From NCBI RefSeq assembly GCF_027460065.1, contig NZ_JAPYZZ010000001.1:190864-254863 (forward strand): DNA of 64,000 nt, given 5' to 3'. The translations under genes were made by a program, and so were the position numbers. Within the stretch, counting starts at the first letter, position 1; each line of letters opens with the position of its first letter. This DNA comes from Martinezella rhizogenes. GTDB taxonomy: Bacteria > Pseudomonadota > Alphaproteobacteria > Rhizobiales > Rhizobiaceae. This document shows, piece by piece, positions 19,300 to 28,778 of the stretch. The notes beneath the pieces were generated by a model, which worked only from the letters and a program-made list of their open reading frames with translations, ran no database searches and was not told the origin of the DNA.

Positions 19300-20460
19300 T
19301 CAGCCTCCCTTGACGGAGCCTGCAAGCAGGCCACGCACGAGATAACGTTGAAGAGCAAAGAAGACGCAAAGCGGCACGATGATGGTGACAAAGGCCGAAG
19401 CGGTGAGGATTTCCCAGTTGCCGCCGCGCGAGCCGAGCAACGCGTTGAGCGCACCGGTCAATACCAGTTCGTCCTTCTGCGTGCCGAGGAACACCATGGC
19501 GACGAGCAGGTCGTTCCAGGTCCACAGGAACTGGAAGATGGCGAAGGAGGCGAGCGCCGGGAAAGAGAGCGGCAGGATGATCTTGACGAAGATTTCGAAG
19601 TCACTTGCACCATCCACGCGGGCGCTTTCGATGATCTCTTTAGGCAGGCCGGAAATATAATTGCGCAGCAGATAGATGGCGAGCGGCAGGCCGAAGGCGG
19701 TGTGCGCCAGCCAGATGCCGGCATAGGTCTTGGATGGCACGCCGAAGATGGTGCCGATTTCATTATAGAGCCTGAGAAGCGGGATCAGCGACATCTGCAG
19801 CGGCACGACGATCAGGCCCACCACCATGGCAATCAGCAGATTGCGGCCGGAAAAGCTCATCCATGACAGCGCATAGGCGGCGAAGGCGGCAATCAGGATC
19901 GGGATGACGGTTGCCGGCACGGCCACGGTGAGTGAGTTGACGAAGGACTGGCCGATGCCTTCCGAGGTCAGAACCGTGCGGTAATTGTCGAGCGTGAAGA
20001 CGGGCGGCGTCGCGACGGAGATGTAGACGCGCTTTCCACGCGCGCCCTCGAAGCTCGAAGCCTTGCTATATTCGTAGGTGCCGTCCGTATTGATGAGCAG
20101 AGTTTCGCCATCGCCGATATCGGCCGGTTCACCGGCATTGAATGCTCTCGGCTCCTGAACGCGCACGCCGAAGGCGGAGACTTTTCCGCCGGCACCGTTT
20201 TCGAAGACATTGCCTGATATCACATAGCGGCTGCCGTCCTGCTTCTGCACGGAAGCATCGGCGAGGCGCACTGCCGAGGTCTGTTCGGAACTGGAGAAGG
20301 CCGTCCACCAGCCGGACACGGTAATCTGGTCCTTGTCGCGCAGTGAGCTGACGAGAATGCCGAGCGTGGGCAAGAGCCAGAGAAGCACGACGACGAGGAC
20401 GCTGGCATGGACGATGAGGCGCGGCAGGCCGACGCGGCGCAGGCGTTTGACGATATTCAT
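19300..20460 (-). CDS. aglG: Alpha-glucoside ABC transporter permease
   Basis: This 386-aa inner-membrane permease is of the MalG type. TM1 is about residues 18-36. The remaining membrane segments lie in the C-terminal two thirds and include the ATPase-coupling EAA loop (ESARVDGASDFEIFVKIILP). About 100 residues between TM1 and TVLTSEGIGQSF form a large polar segment predicted to be periplasmic, unusual for MalG-type proteins and more like the MalF P2 loop. It follows aglF by one base. Confidence 0.94.
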   Translation of the reverse strand: MNIVKRLRRVGLPRLIVHASVLVVVLLWLLPTLGILVSSLRDKDQITVSGWWTAFSSSEQTSAVRLADASVQKQDGSRYVISGNVFENGAGGKVSAFGVRVQEPRAFNAGEPADIGDGETLLINTDGTYEYSKASSFEGARGKRVYISVATPPVFTLDNYRTVLTSEGIGQSFVNSLTVAVPATVIPILIAAFAAYALSWMSFSGRNLLIAMVVGLIVVPLQMSLIPLLRLYNEIGTIFGVPSKTYAGIWLAHTAFGLPLAIYLLRNYISGLPKEIIESARVDGASDFEIFVKIILPLSFPALASFAIFQFLWTWNDLLVAMVFLGTQKDELVLTGALNALLGSRGGNWEILTASAFVTIIVPLCVFFALQRYLVRGLLAGSVKGG

Positions 20461-20461
20461 C

Positions 20462-21475
20462 TCAGCGGCCCTCCATCTCGCGGTTTGCCTGGCGGATGTT
20501 CCAGACCATGATCGGGGTGACGGCCGCCATGATGATGAGCGCGATCACAGCACTTCGGCCGCTGTCACCGCCACCGCGGAACATCCAGTCGAACATCAGG
20601 TTGGCGAGAACCATGGTGTTCCACTGGCCATTGGTCATGGTCAGCACGATGTCGAAGACCTTGAGCACGAGAATGGTGATCGTCGTCCAGACGACGGCGA
20701 TGGTGCCCCAGATCTGCGGCACCATGATCTTCCAGAAAATCTGCCAGCCATTGGCGCCGTCGATGACGGCCGCCTCGATGGTTTCTTCCGGGATGCCGCG
20801 CAGCGCCGCTGACAGGATGACCATGGCGAAACCGGTCTGAATCCAGATGAGGATGACCATCAGGAAGAAGTTGTTCCAGAAAGGCATGGAAATCCACACC
20901 TCGGGGCTGCCGCCGAAAAATTCGACGACGGCGTTGAGGAGGCCGATCTGCACCTGACCCTCAGCGCGGTATTCATAGATGAACTTCCAGATGACCGACG
21001 CGCCGACGAAGGAGATCGCCATCGGCATGAAGACGATGGATTTGGCGATATTGCCCCACCAGATTCGGTCGGTCATGACGGCGATGACGAGGCCGAAGAA
21101 GGTGCAGGCGGCCGGCACGACGGCCAGCCACAGAATATTGTTGAAGATCGACTGGCGGAAACCGGCATCGAAGAAGGCCCAGCGATAATTGGCAAGGCCG
21201 ACGAATTCAGCGCCTGTCCGGTCATAGAAGGACAGGATCAGCGTGGCGACGACGGGATAGACCAGATAAACGAGCAGCAAGATCAGCGCCGGGCCGATGA
21301 ACAGCCAGGGCCGGACGGCGGCGCGGCGGTTGAGGTTGCGGGATGCGTGAATGACGTCGCCCGAGCGGACGGGAAAGATCACCTGCAGCGCCTTGTCGGA
21401 TAGCCAGTAATAGGCAGCGCAGGCAAAAACGCCGGCTACCATGACGCCGATGGCGGACACGAGTTGTTGAGCCAT
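20462..21475 (-). CDS. aglF: Alpha-glucoside ABC transporter permease
   Basis: This 337-aa permease is of the MalF type, partner of AglG. An extra N-terminal hydrophobic segment (residues 5-25) precedes the conserved core beginning PWLFIGPALILLLVYLVYP. The EAA coupling loop is EAAVIDGANGWQIFWKIMVP. The ATG at 21475 has GGGAGGG directly upstream. A 155-bp gap with a strong hairpin separates it from aglE, allowing the binding protein to be made in excess. Confidence 0.94.
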   Translation of the reverse strand: MAQQLVSAIGVMVAGVFACAAYYWLSDKALQVIFPVRSGDVIHASRNLNRRAAVRPWLFIGPALILLLVYLVYPVVATLILSFYDRTGAEFVGLANYRWAFFDAGFRQSIFNNILWLAVVPAACTFFGLVIAVMTDRIWWGNIAKSIVFMPMAISFVGASVIWKFIYEYRAEGQVQIGLLNAVVEFFGGSPEVWISMPFWNNFFLMVILIWIQTGFAMVILSAALRGIPEETIEAAVIDGANGWQIFWKIMVPQIWGTIAVVWTTITILVLKVFDIVLTMTNGQWNTMVLANLMFDWMFRGGGDSGRSAVIALIIMAAVTPIMVWNIRQANREMEGR

Positions 21476-21542
21476 GTTCCCTCCCTTGATCCTCTCCGCG
21501 CCGCGCTGATTTATGCGGTCGTCGGGGCAGTTCTTTCGGTGA

Positions 21543-21571
21543 GGCCCGGCAGCAAGCCGCCGGGCCTTTTT
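21543..21571 (-). promoter_or_regulatory. Stem-loop between aglE and aglF
   Basis: GGCCCGGC (21543-21550) and GCCGGGCC (21559-21566) form a perfect 8-bp stem with an 8-base loop. The T-run lies on the plus-strand side, so in the operon's own direction the hairpin lacks a U-tract. It is better read as an mRNA-stabilising or processing element protecting the aglE message than as a terminator (inference). Confidence 0.6.
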
Positions 21572-21630
21572 ATCGCAGATTCTGATCGGAAAACCGCAGA
21601 ACAGTTTTCCGGAATCTGCCTGGCCGATGG

Positions 21631-22992
21631 TTACTTCAGGCCGTCCCAGGCCTTCTGGATATCGGCAGCGACCTGATCGGCGGATTTGCCACCGACGAAA
21701 TCGATCATGCCGGTCCAGAATGCGCCAGCGCCGATCTTGCCGGGCATCAGGTCGGAACCATCAAAGCCGAAGGTCGTCGCCGTGGTCAGGATTTCACCCT
21801 GACGCTTCATCTGCTCATTGGCATAGGTGTCGACATTCACACCCTTATACGGCGTCAGGAAGCTGGACTGCGCCATCCATACTTCATGAGCGATCGGCGT
21901 CTGCAGGAATTCGACGAATGCCTTGGCCGCGGGTGCTTCCTTGGTGACCGTGACGAGCGTGCCGGCGCCGAGAACCGGCTTGCCGAGTTCAGGCTTGGAC
22001 GCATAGGTCGGCATGTAGAAGAAATCCGCATCCGTTCCGACCTTGGTGCCTTCGGGGAAGAAGGACGGGATGAACGATGCCTGATGGTGCAGGTAGCACT
22101 TCGGCGGAATGTCGAAGAGGCCCTTCGGGCTGTCGCGGAAGTCGGTGGAGGCCACGGCCGCAACGCCGCCGCTCACATATTTTTCGTTCTTGGCGAATTT
22201 GCCGAATTCGTTGATCGCCGCAACCACGGCCGGATCGGTGAACTTGACCTCGTTGGTCGTCCATTTCTGGTAGACGTCGAGCGGCTGCGTACGCAACATC
22301 AGGTCTTCCACCCAGTCCGTTGCCGGCCAACCGGTCGCGCCGCCGGAGCCAAGACCGATGCACCACGGCGTGCCGCCATCGGCGACGATCTGGTCCGTCA
22401 GCTTGAGCAGGTCTTCCATGCTCTCGGGGACCTTGTAGCCCGCTTCTTCGAAGTTCTCAGGCACGTACCAGACGAGCGACTTCACGTCGGCCTTGAAGGG
22501 GAATGCAAAATAGGCCTTGTTGCCGTCCTTGCCCTTGTAGCTGCCGAGATCGACCCAGGACTTGCCAGCGCCGTAATTTTCCTCAACCCATTTGGCAGTG
22601 TCATCGCCGAGCGGCACAAGGAAACCCTTGGCGGCAAGGTCGGCCAGAAGGCCGGGCTGCGGCAGGATGGCGATATTGGGCGGCGAACCCGCCTGCGTAT
22701 CGATAACGATCTGCTGTTCGTAATTTTCCGACGAGGAATAACGGACATTCACGCCGGTCGCATCGGAGAAATAGGCAAGCACCGACTGAAACAGCGCCTC
22801 ATCCTCACCACGCCAGGGGCCGAAAATCGTCAGCGTCTGACCTTTCAGGTCGGCATGGGCCGCCTTGAAGTCCTCGTAGCTTTTCCAGTTGAACTTGGCA
22901 TCTGCGCCGGGTGCGAATTTCAGATCGGCAGCAAAGGCCGAACCCGACAGCAGCACTATCGAAGCCGCCGTCGCCAAAAGAGTCTTCCGCAT
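21631..22992 (-). CDS. aglE: Alpha-glucoside ABC transporter substrate-binding protein
   Basis: This 453-aa periplasmic protein has a Sec signal peptide (MRKTLLATAASIVLLSGSAFA) and a type-1 sugar-binding-protein body (LTIFGPWRGEDEALFQSVL, then APAAKAFVEFLQTP near the C-terminus). It captures alpha-glucosides for AglF/AglG/AglK. GGGAGG precedes the ATG. It is first in the operon and lies divergent from aglR, with palindromic operators between them. Confidence 0.95.
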   Translation of the reverse strand: MRKTLLATAASIVLLSGSAFAADLKFAPGADAKFNWKSYEDFKAAHADLKGQTLTIFGPWRGEDEALFQSVLAYFSDATGVNVRYSSSENYEQQIVIDTQAGSPPNIAILPQPGLLADLAAKGFLVPLGDDTAKWVEENYGAGKSWVDLGSYKGKDGNKAYFAFPFKADVKSLVWYVPENFEEAGYKVPESMEDLLKLTDQIVADGGTPWCIGLGSGGATGWPATDWVEDLMLRTQPLDVYQKWTTNEVKFTDPAVVAAINEFGKFAKNEKYVSGGVAAVASTDFRDSPKGLFDIPPKCYLHHQASFIPSFFPEGTKVGTDADFFYMPTYASKPELGKPVLGAGTLVTVTKEAPAAKAFVEFLQTPIAHEVWMAQSSFLTPYKGVNVDTYANEQMKRQGEILTTATTFGFDGSDLMPGKIGAGAFWTGMIDFVGGKSADQVAADIQKAWDGLK

Positions 22993-23040
22993 GTGATTTA
23001 CCTCCCATCACATAAAAGGCTCAAAGCGTCCTCTTCCAAT

Positions 23041-23052
23041 CAAAGCGCTTTG
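23041..23052. promoter_or_regulatory. LacI-type operator O1 (aglE side)
   Basis: The perfect 12-bp palindrome CAAAGCGCTTTG lies 49 bp upstream of the aglE start. The core AAAGCGCTTT is identical to the site at 23199. LacI/GalR proteins bind such central-CG palindromes, so this is the likely AglR operator. Confidence 0.8.
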
Positions 23053-23198
23053 GCTGCCTATTCATCTCATTGTCATTGAGACCGAGTCAAGAGGCTCTTT
23101 CTGCGGAAACGTTGCAGCACCTTGGGAATAGTCATATTTATTTCGGAAGGCGGCTATCATTTTCGATTGAGAAAAGCGGATGGGGCTGTTAAAAATCT

Positions 23199-23208
23199 AA
23201 AGCGCTTT
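23199..23208. promoter_or_regulatory. LacI-type operator O2 (aglR side)
   Basis: A second AAAGCGCTTT palindrome sits 61 bp before the aglR start. Centre-to-centre distance to O1 is 157 bp, close to 15 helical turns, which would suit DNA looping by an AglR tetramer (inference). Confidence 0.75.
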
Positions 23209-23269
23209 GGGAATGTGAGGAGCGGCTTTTAGCCTTTTCCTGAGCGCGCGCATGGAGGAAATGACAGAC

Positions 23270-24295
23270 ATGAACCTGAAACAGTTGTCGCAACTGCTGG
23301 GGATTTCGCAGACGACCATCAGCCGGGCGCTCAACGGCTATCCCGAGGTGAGCGCGGAAACCCGCCGCCGTGTCATGGAAGCCGCAGAGAAGACAGGATA
23401 TCGCCCGAATGCCGCGGCGCAGCGGTTGGCCACGGGCAAGGTCGGCTCCATCGGTCTTGTCATGCCGATTGGTGAACACCATCGCTCCGACGTGCATTTC
23501 GGTGAGTTTCTGAGCGGGCTGGGTGAAGAAGCCTCGCGCAGTGGCTTTCATCTCGTCATCATGCCGACCGAACCGGAAAATGAACGGGACGCGCTTCGGG
23601 GACTGGCGGCGAGCGGCAGCGTCGATGGCATCTATCTCGCCTACATGAAAAATAACGACCCACGCATCGCCATGATGCAGTCGCTCTCCCTGCCCTTCCT
23701 TGTGCATGGCCGCTCCGTCGGCGTGGAGGAGGATTATCCCTATCTCGACGTGGACAATGAAGGCGCCTTTCGCGACGCGACCCAGCTTCTCCTGCAGCTT
23801 GGCCATACGCGCATCGGCCTGCTAAATGGCCCGGAAGGTTATGATTTCACCTACCGGCGCTGTCTCGGGGTGGAAAAGGCGCTGGCGGCCAATGGCCTTT
23901 CCCTGCATCCGGATAATAAACGGCACAGCAGCATGACGGATGAAGAAGGTTATCTCGGCATGGAGGCGCTGCTGTCACGTCCGGAAAAACCGACCGCCAT
24001 TCTCTGCGCCAGTACGGCGCTGGCGCTCGGGGCAATCCGTTCGCTCAATCAGCGGGGGTTAAAGCCCGGCAGGGATATTTCGCTGATCGCCCATGACGAC
24101 GTGTTGCCGCTTTTGAAGCCCGATAATTTTTCGGTGCCGCTGACCACCACGCGCTCGTCGCTAAGGGCAGCCGGGGTGCGCGTGGGTCAGCGCCTGATCA
24201 ATCGCATCAAGCTCAACCAGACGGAACCGCATCAGGAACTCTGGAAGGCGGAACTCGTGGTGCGCGCTTCGACGGGGCCGGCTCCGAAAGCGTAA
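23270..24295 (+). CDS. aglR: LacI-family repressor of the agl operon
   Basis: This 341-aa regulator has an N-terminal LacI helix-turn-helix (MNLKQLSQLLGISQTTISRA, then LNGYPEVS) and a periplasmic-binding-protein-like sensor domain (about 60-335) that should bind an alpha-glucoside inducer. In-frame ATGs at 23252 and 23261 exist, but GGAGG is best placed for 23270. It is divergent from aglEFGAK with two identical operators in between, matching the aglR arrangement known in S. meliloti. Confidence 0.93.
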   Translation: MNLKQLSQLLGISQTTISRALNGYPEVSAETRRRVMEAAEKTGYRPNAAAQRLATGKVGSIGLVMPIGEHHRSDVHFGEFLSGLGEEASRSGFHLVIMPTEPENERDALRGLAASGSVDGIYLAYMKNNDPRIAMMQSLSLPFLVHGRSVGVEEDYPYLDVDNEGAFRDATQLLLQLGHTRIGLLNGPEGYDFTYRRCLGVEKALAANGLSLHPDNKRHSSMTDEEGYLGMEALLSRPEKPTAILCASTALALGAIRSLNQRGLKPGRDISLIAHDDVLPLLKPDNFSVPLTTTRSSLRAAGVRVGQRLINRIKLNQTEPHQELWKAELVVRASTGPAPKA

Positions 24296-24381
24296 GGCCG
24301 ATGGTCTCATCCTAAAGCCATGCGGCTGAAACCGGATAGATCGCTGGCACAAGGCGTTTTCTCGCTTGCGCACCCCTCCAC

Positions 24382-24497
24382 CCTCATTCCCGTGCTTGTC
24401 ACAGGAATCCAATCGACGCACGTTTGCGCGGCGGGAGAATCCTTTCAGCCCAAGGACTTGGGCTGGCTGGATTCCTGTGACAAGCACAGGAATGAGG
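24382..24497. repeat. 116-bp palindromic repeat element between aglR and folD
   Basis: The 30-bp arms at 24382-24411 and 24468-24497 are inverted copies with one mismatch. Each arm is itself a hairpin (TTCCTGTG/CACAGGAA type), and the centre holds CAGCCCAAG-GAC-CTTGGGCTG-like pairing at about 24446-24465. It sits between the convergent 3' ends of aglR and folD. It could be a mobile palindromic element of the RIME/BIME kind and may also end transcription from both sides. Confidence 0.8.
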
Positions 24498-24527
24498 CGA
24501 AGTATCCCCTTTTGCTCTCCGCGATTC

Positions 24528-25427
24528 TTAGAACTTCGGCGCCTTCAGCCCCTGAGCACGATAGGCAGCGATGACGGTGTTGGCCATCAGCATGGCGATC
24601 GTCATCGGGCCGACACCGCCTGGAACCGGCGTGATGGCGGCGGCCACAGCGCTTACCTCGTCAAAGGCGACATCGCCCACCAGCTTCGATTTGCCTTCGC
24701 CCTTTTCCGGTGCGGCAATGCGGTTGATGCCGACATCGATGACGGTCGCGCCGGGCTTTACCCAGTCGCCCTTCACCATCGCCGCGCGACCGACCGCAGC
24801 CACGAGAATATCGGCCGTCTTGCAGACGGTGGCGAGGTCTTTGGTGCGCGAATGCGCCATGGTCACCGTGGCGTTGGCATTCAGCAGCAGTTGGCCCATG
24901 GGCTTGCCGAACAGGTTGGAGCGGCCGATGACAACGGCGTTGAGGCCGGAAAGGTCGTCGCCGTGAATGCCGCGCACGAGCAGCATGGCGCCGGCGGGCG
25001 TGCAGGAGATGAGACCGGTGGCGAGATCGCCGGTCGCGAGCTTGCCGGCATTCAGCACGCTGAGGCCATCAACATCCTTCTCGGGCAGGATCGACTGGAT
25101 GATCTCATCCGAATTGAAATGTTTCGGCAGGGGCAGCTGCACCAGAATGCCGTGGATCGACGCATCGGCGTTCAGTTCGCCGACCAGCTTCAGAAGCTCA
25201 GCTTGAGTGGTTTCTTCCGGCAGCGTGTGCTGGACGGAGTTGAAACCGCACTGCTTGGCCATCTTGCTCTTGGAGTTCACGTAAGCGTGGCTGGCCGGAT
25301 CATTTCCGACGATGACAACCGCGAGGCCGGGCTTCACGCCCTTTTCCGCCTCAAGCGCTTCTGCCGATTTGCGGACCGCCTCCGTTACCGAAGCCGCCTT
25401 CGCCTTCCCGTCAATCACAACTGCCAT
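24528..25427 (-). CDS. folD: Bifunctional methylenetetrahydrofolate dehydrogenase/cyclohydrolase
   Basis: This 299-aa cytosolic enzyme interconverts 5,10-methylene-THF, methenyl-THF and 10-formyl-THF using NADP+. The family blocks [14 protein letters not shown] (catalytic Lys), [29 protein letters not shown] and [15 protein letters not shown] are all present. The start at MAVVIDGK is supported by GGAG upstream; the open frame to 25487 is spurious. Confidence 0.97.
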   Translation of the reverse strand: MAVVIDGKAKAASVTEAVRKSAEALEAEKGVKPGLAVVIVGNDPASHAYVNSKSKMAKQCGFNSVQHTLPEETTQAELLKLVGELNADASIHGILVQLPLPKHFNSDEIIQSILPEKDVDGLSVLNAGKLATGDLATGLISCTPAGAMLLVRGIHGDDLSGLNAVVIGRSNLFGKPMGQLLLNANATVTMAHSRTKDLATVCKTADILVAAVGRAAMVKGDWVKPGATVIDVGINRIAAPEKGEGKSKLVGDVAFDEVSAVAAAITPVPGGVGPMTIAMLMANTVIAAYRAQGLKAPKF

Positions 25428-25504
25428 GCGTCCTGCTCCTGCTGGGTTACGTAGGCTCCGTATGGTGCCCCCGTCGCAGGAATGCAAGCTAAAATGCGGC
25501 GTTT

Positions 25505-27268
25505 TCAGGCTGTTTTGCGGTCGTCTTCACGGTGATCGGCGTAATCGGCAAGACGCTCTCTCAGGAACGCCAATTCCCGTCGCAATTCCATCAGCTCCTC
25601 GGCTTCGGCCTGCGCATGATCGAAGCGTCCGGCAAGGGCTTCTGCCAGCAACGGCGGCAGCCCTGCTGATGCGGGATCGGCCGTCCTGACGGTACGATTG
25701 CCCATCAGCACCTGCCGCACCCGCTCGTCCAGCGGCATATCGTCGGCATCATTGGCGGCCTCGCCGTAATAGTCGGCAAAGCTGTCCTCCTCCGCCTCGA
25801 CAATCGTTTCCGCAGCGACGGGCTGCAGGTCGCCGAATACGGCCGGTTCGATTGGCTCGAATTCTGAAAATTGTGGCGCGGCGACGGAGGGCACCGGTTC
25901 CTCGCCGGTTTCGGCGGCCGAAACGGCCTCCTCTTCCTCGTCATGGCGGCGATAGCTGAGGAGATAGAGGCTGCCCAGCAGGCCAACCAGCGCGCCGCCG
26001 CCGGCCAGCATGGCGGCCTGGGTCAGGTCCCGGGACAATTCACCCGCTGCGGCCTTTTTTGCCAGACGGGTTTCGATGGCAGGTGTTGCCGAGGCGGTCA
26101 GGTCGCGGCGTTCGCTTGCCTCCAGATAGGTATTTCGCGCCGTTTCCAGCTCACCCTGCAATCTGGAGAATTCACCGGGCGCGACGCCGAGAGCATTCAG
26201 GCGGTCGAGATATGTCTTCTGCTCGCCAGTGGCGGTGGCAATTTCCTGATTGAGACGCTTTTCATCCGCCCGCAGCCCGTCGAGCAACTGGCGTAATGCT
26301 GGGGCGGCAAGTGCCTGCGCGGCATCGACGGCATTCTGGGCGGCAATGCGGCGAGGGTGTTTCGGACCATAATCAACGGAAACACCGGCAAGCGCCATGC
26401 TGGCACTCGCCTGTTTCTGCCTGACATCCTCAAGCGCCGAAAATGCCGTGCCGGCCGGCAGCGGTTTGGAATAGACGTCATTCGGTTTCAGGGCCAAAGC
26501 CGATGCCAGATCAGCCTCAAGAGATTGCTGCTGCCGGGTAGCCCGCGCCAGACTGTCGTTGACGTCACGCAATTGCTGCTCGAGCTGCTGCGCTTCGGTC
26601 ATCACGGCATCGCCATGGCGCATCTGGAAACCGTTTAGAGCCGCTTCCGCCTCGTCCAGCTTCTTCCGTGCCCTTTCCATCTCGCGCATCGCCGGTGTCA
26701 TGGTGCCGGCCTTGCCGTCCGCCATCACACGCATCGAAAGATAGTCCGTCAGCCGCATGGCCATGTCAGGCGTCGCTGCCTTGGCGGTCACAACAAGCAT
26801 ATTTTCATCCGGGGTCAGTTCCAGCCGTATCGCTTCCCCCACCGCGCCATTCAGCGCCTCACGCGGGGAGACCACGCGCGCATGTCCGCCCGTCAGAAGA
26901 TCGAGAAGCAGGCCAAACTCGCCCTGATTGCGAACACCGATCATATCGGCCGGTTTAAGCTTCAGATCGGCGGTTATGCGTTCAAGCCCGGAGGGCGAAA
27001 GCAAGGTCCGCCGCGCCATTGCCAGAAAACGGGACGCATCCGGGGCATCGTATCCAGTCTGGGTAACCTCGATCCGGGCCTGCGAAACATAACCGCGAAA
27101 ACCGGAATCAATAAGTAGCAGCGGAATGGCCGCGCCCACAAGCGTTGCGGCCGTAACGCAGCCTGCCGTGAGCAGCCGCAGACAATGCCTGCGCCACTGC
27201 GACACAGGCGCGGAGACTTCATCCCCCTCGGGGCGGATCGCGATCATATCCGGATTGTCATCAACCAT
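25505..27268 (-). CDS. Wzz/GumC-like polysaccharide co-polymerase with acidic C-terminal tail
   Basis: This 587-aa inner-membrane protein has TM1 at about 32-55, a Wzz-type periplasmic domain ([15 protein letters not shown]...), a long coiled coil (about 195-400) and TM2 at about 417-438. Chain-length regulators with this plan control polysaccharide export. The cytoplasmic tail (443-587) is strongly acidic at first ([16 protein letters not shown]) and ends in a short coiled coil. The Walker motifs of a fused BY-kinase are absent. It lies 114 bp downstream of a WecG/TagA-like gene, suggesting a small surface-polysaccharide unit. Confidence 0.82.
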   Translation of the reverse strand: MVDDNPDMIAIRPEGDEVSAPVSQWRRHCLRLLTAGCVTAATLVGAAIPLLLIDSGFRGYVSQARIEVTQTGYDAPDASRFLAMARRTLLSPSGLERITADLKLKPADMIGVRNQGEFGLLLDLLTGGHARVVSPREALNGAVGEAIRLELTPDENMLVVTAKAATPDMAMRLTDYLSMRVMADGKAGTMTPAMREMERARKKLDEAEAALNGFQMRHGDAVMTEAQQLEQQLRDVNDSLARATRQQQSLEADLASALALKPNDVYSKPLPAGTAFSALEDVRQKQASASMALAGVSVDYGPKHPRRIAAQNAVDAAQALAAPALRQLLDGLRADEKRLNQEIATATGEQKTYLDRLNALGVAPGEFSRLQGELETARNTYLEASERRDLTASATPAIETRLAKKAAAGELSRDLTQAAMLAGGGALVGLLGSLYLLSYRRHDEEEEAVSAAETGEEPVPSVAAPQFSEFEPIEPAVFGDLQPVAAETIVEAEEDSFADYYGEAANDADDMPLDERVRQVLMGNRTVRTADPASAGLPPLLAEALAGRFDHAQAEAEELMELRRELAFLRERLADYADHREDDRKTA

Positions 27269-27382
27269 TTGAAGCCGTCTGCCGCCCTCGGTGCCGCCCG
27301 CAACGGGCGACTGTCAAAACCTTACGAGAGGTTAAAGGATCGTGGCAAACAAATGGTTAACACGCCGCTTCACGGCCTGATA

Positions 27383-28057
27383 TCAGCTCTTGCCGAGCGC
27401 GATGTGCCAGGGTTCGGCACAAAGGCTGTAAAGCCAGCTCATATGCAGCTTGCGGAAAATATCCGGCATGCCGGCCACTTCTGAAGACAGGACCTTGAAC
27501 AGGGGGCCGACTGCAATGGTGACACGCGCATCGTCACGGCTGACGTTGCGGTGCAGCCATGTCTCCTGATTTTCCTTGAGCATTCCCGCCAGGAGCACAT
27601 CCACCTTAACGCCGGCCGCATCCCGGTTCAGCATGACGAAATCGTGCCAGGGCGCATGCGCGCGCAGCCGGGCAAGCACTTCGCCGATCTGCGCTGCATC
27701 GTCTCCCGCCACGCCGATGCGTTTCGGCACAGCCATGTAGGTCAGAAGCGCCATGGTGAAGGCAACGCCATCGATGGTGGCGGGCAGAGGCTCGCCATGT
27801 TCGGCCCGCGCGGCGGCTTTCATGCCCTTGCCCTGCGGCAGAAGCAGGCAGCTTTCCAGAATTTGCCGGTAGGCTTTATCCTTGAGTGACAGCTTTGCCT
27901 TCTCGATGGTGAGGAAGGAGAGCATCGTATGCCCTTCACAGCCCGAAGCATTGCCGCTGACCAGCTCCAGCGCGCTGTTCCAGTCGAGATCACAGACGCG
28001 CAGCCCGTGGATATTCCGTTGCAATCCCCGGCGCGCAAAACCTGACGCGAAACTCAT
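27383..28057 (-). CDS. Divergent WecG/TagA/CpsF-family glycosyltransferase
   Basis: The 224-aa protein resembles WecG/TagA enzymes, which add N-acetylmannosamine-type sugars to lipid-linked acceptors. Matching parts are LSLKDKAYRQILESCLLLP, DGVAFTMALL, KRIGVAGDDAAQIGEVLARL and WLHRNV. The usual PDG-type stretch reads LPQGKG here, and the upstream TLN-like motif reads FLTIEKA, so key acidic and polar residues seem altered. I start at ATG 28057, after GGGGGTC; an in-frame ATG upstream (28123) is possible. It precedes the Wzz-like gene. Confidence 0.7.
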   Translation of the reverse strand: MSFASGFARRGLQRNIHGLRVCDLDWNSALELVSGNASGCEGHTMLSFLTIEKAKLSLKDKAYRQILESCLLLPQGKGMKAAARAEHGEPLPATIDGVAFTMALLTYMAVPKRIGVAGDDAAQIGEVLARLRAHAPWHDFVMLNRDAAGVKVDVLLAGMLKENQETWLHRNVSRDDARVTIAVGPLFKVLSSEVAGMPDIFRKLHMSWLYSLCAEPWHIALGKS

Positions 28058-28247
28058 GCCGACCCCCAAATGCCAAACCGATCGCCACCGGCCCGGCGCA
28101 TGGCCTGCGGGGCGGTGGTTCATGGGTTTGTTATACAGGTGCAGGTTGAATTTAACTTGAAAGCAATCTCTCGAATGCTCATGAACAAAGCAAGGGATGA
28201 TTAACCGGGAAAGCGACGCGATCCGAGCCGAAAAAGCCCCCCCGCCG

Positions 28248-28778
28248 TCAATGGCTCGGCGCTGCCGCAGCCCCTTCCGCTTTCTCGCCCTCGACGAGCT
28301 TGACCGAGCGGGGCGTACCATTGCCGTTCTGCTCGCGAATGTCGGCTTTCGACAGGTAGTCGAGCTGTTCGATCAGCACGTCCTCGACCACCTCGTCGTC
28401 GAGCCTCTTGTTCAACCCCTCGCGGATGCGTTGCTTGAAGGCGTCGGGATCGAAGGTGGAAATGTTGGCAATGTTGACCATCGAAGAACCCGCCAGCAGC
28501 GTGAACAGTTCATCGGTCATCAGCTGGGTTGCCGGCAGCTCGATCTTGGCCATCTTGGCCTTGTCGACACGCAGCGAGATCCGGCTGAGGAAATAGCCGT
28601 TTACTCCACCATCATTGATGACGGGGATCGTAATGCTTTCGCCCTTGACCAGTTGCAGGTCGGCTTTTTTTGCGCCCGCCTCATCCGGCGTCGGCGCCGT
28701 CGCCATCTGGACGGAGAAATACACCGCGCCGAGCGTGACGGCGCAAACCCAGACGCCGGTGAGAAGAAGCTTCAACAT
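28248..28778 (-). CDS. motF: FliL paralogue, probable MotF
   Basis: This 176-aa bitopic inner-membrane protein has an N-terminal TM (about 2-24) and a periplasmic domain. Its pattern (YFLSRISLRVDKAK, then DAFKQRIREGLNKRLDDEVV and VLIEQLDYLSK) follows FliL. FliL proper is encoded at 61657. A FliL paralogue called MotF has been described at this end of the flagellar cluster in S. meliloti as acting on stator activity; the symbol is given by that analogy. Its ATG overlaps the preceding stop (TGATG) and lacks a good ribosome site, so it is probably translationally coupled. Confidence 0.7.
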   Translation of the reverse strand: MLKLLLTGVWVCAVTLGAVYFSVQMATAPTPDEAGAKKADLQLVKGESITIPVINDGGVNGYFLSRISLRVDKAKMAKIELPATQLMTDELFTLLAGSSMVNIANISTFDPDAFKQRIREGLNKRLDDEVVEDVLIEQLDYLSKADIREQNGNGTPRSVKLVEGEKAEGAAAAPSH

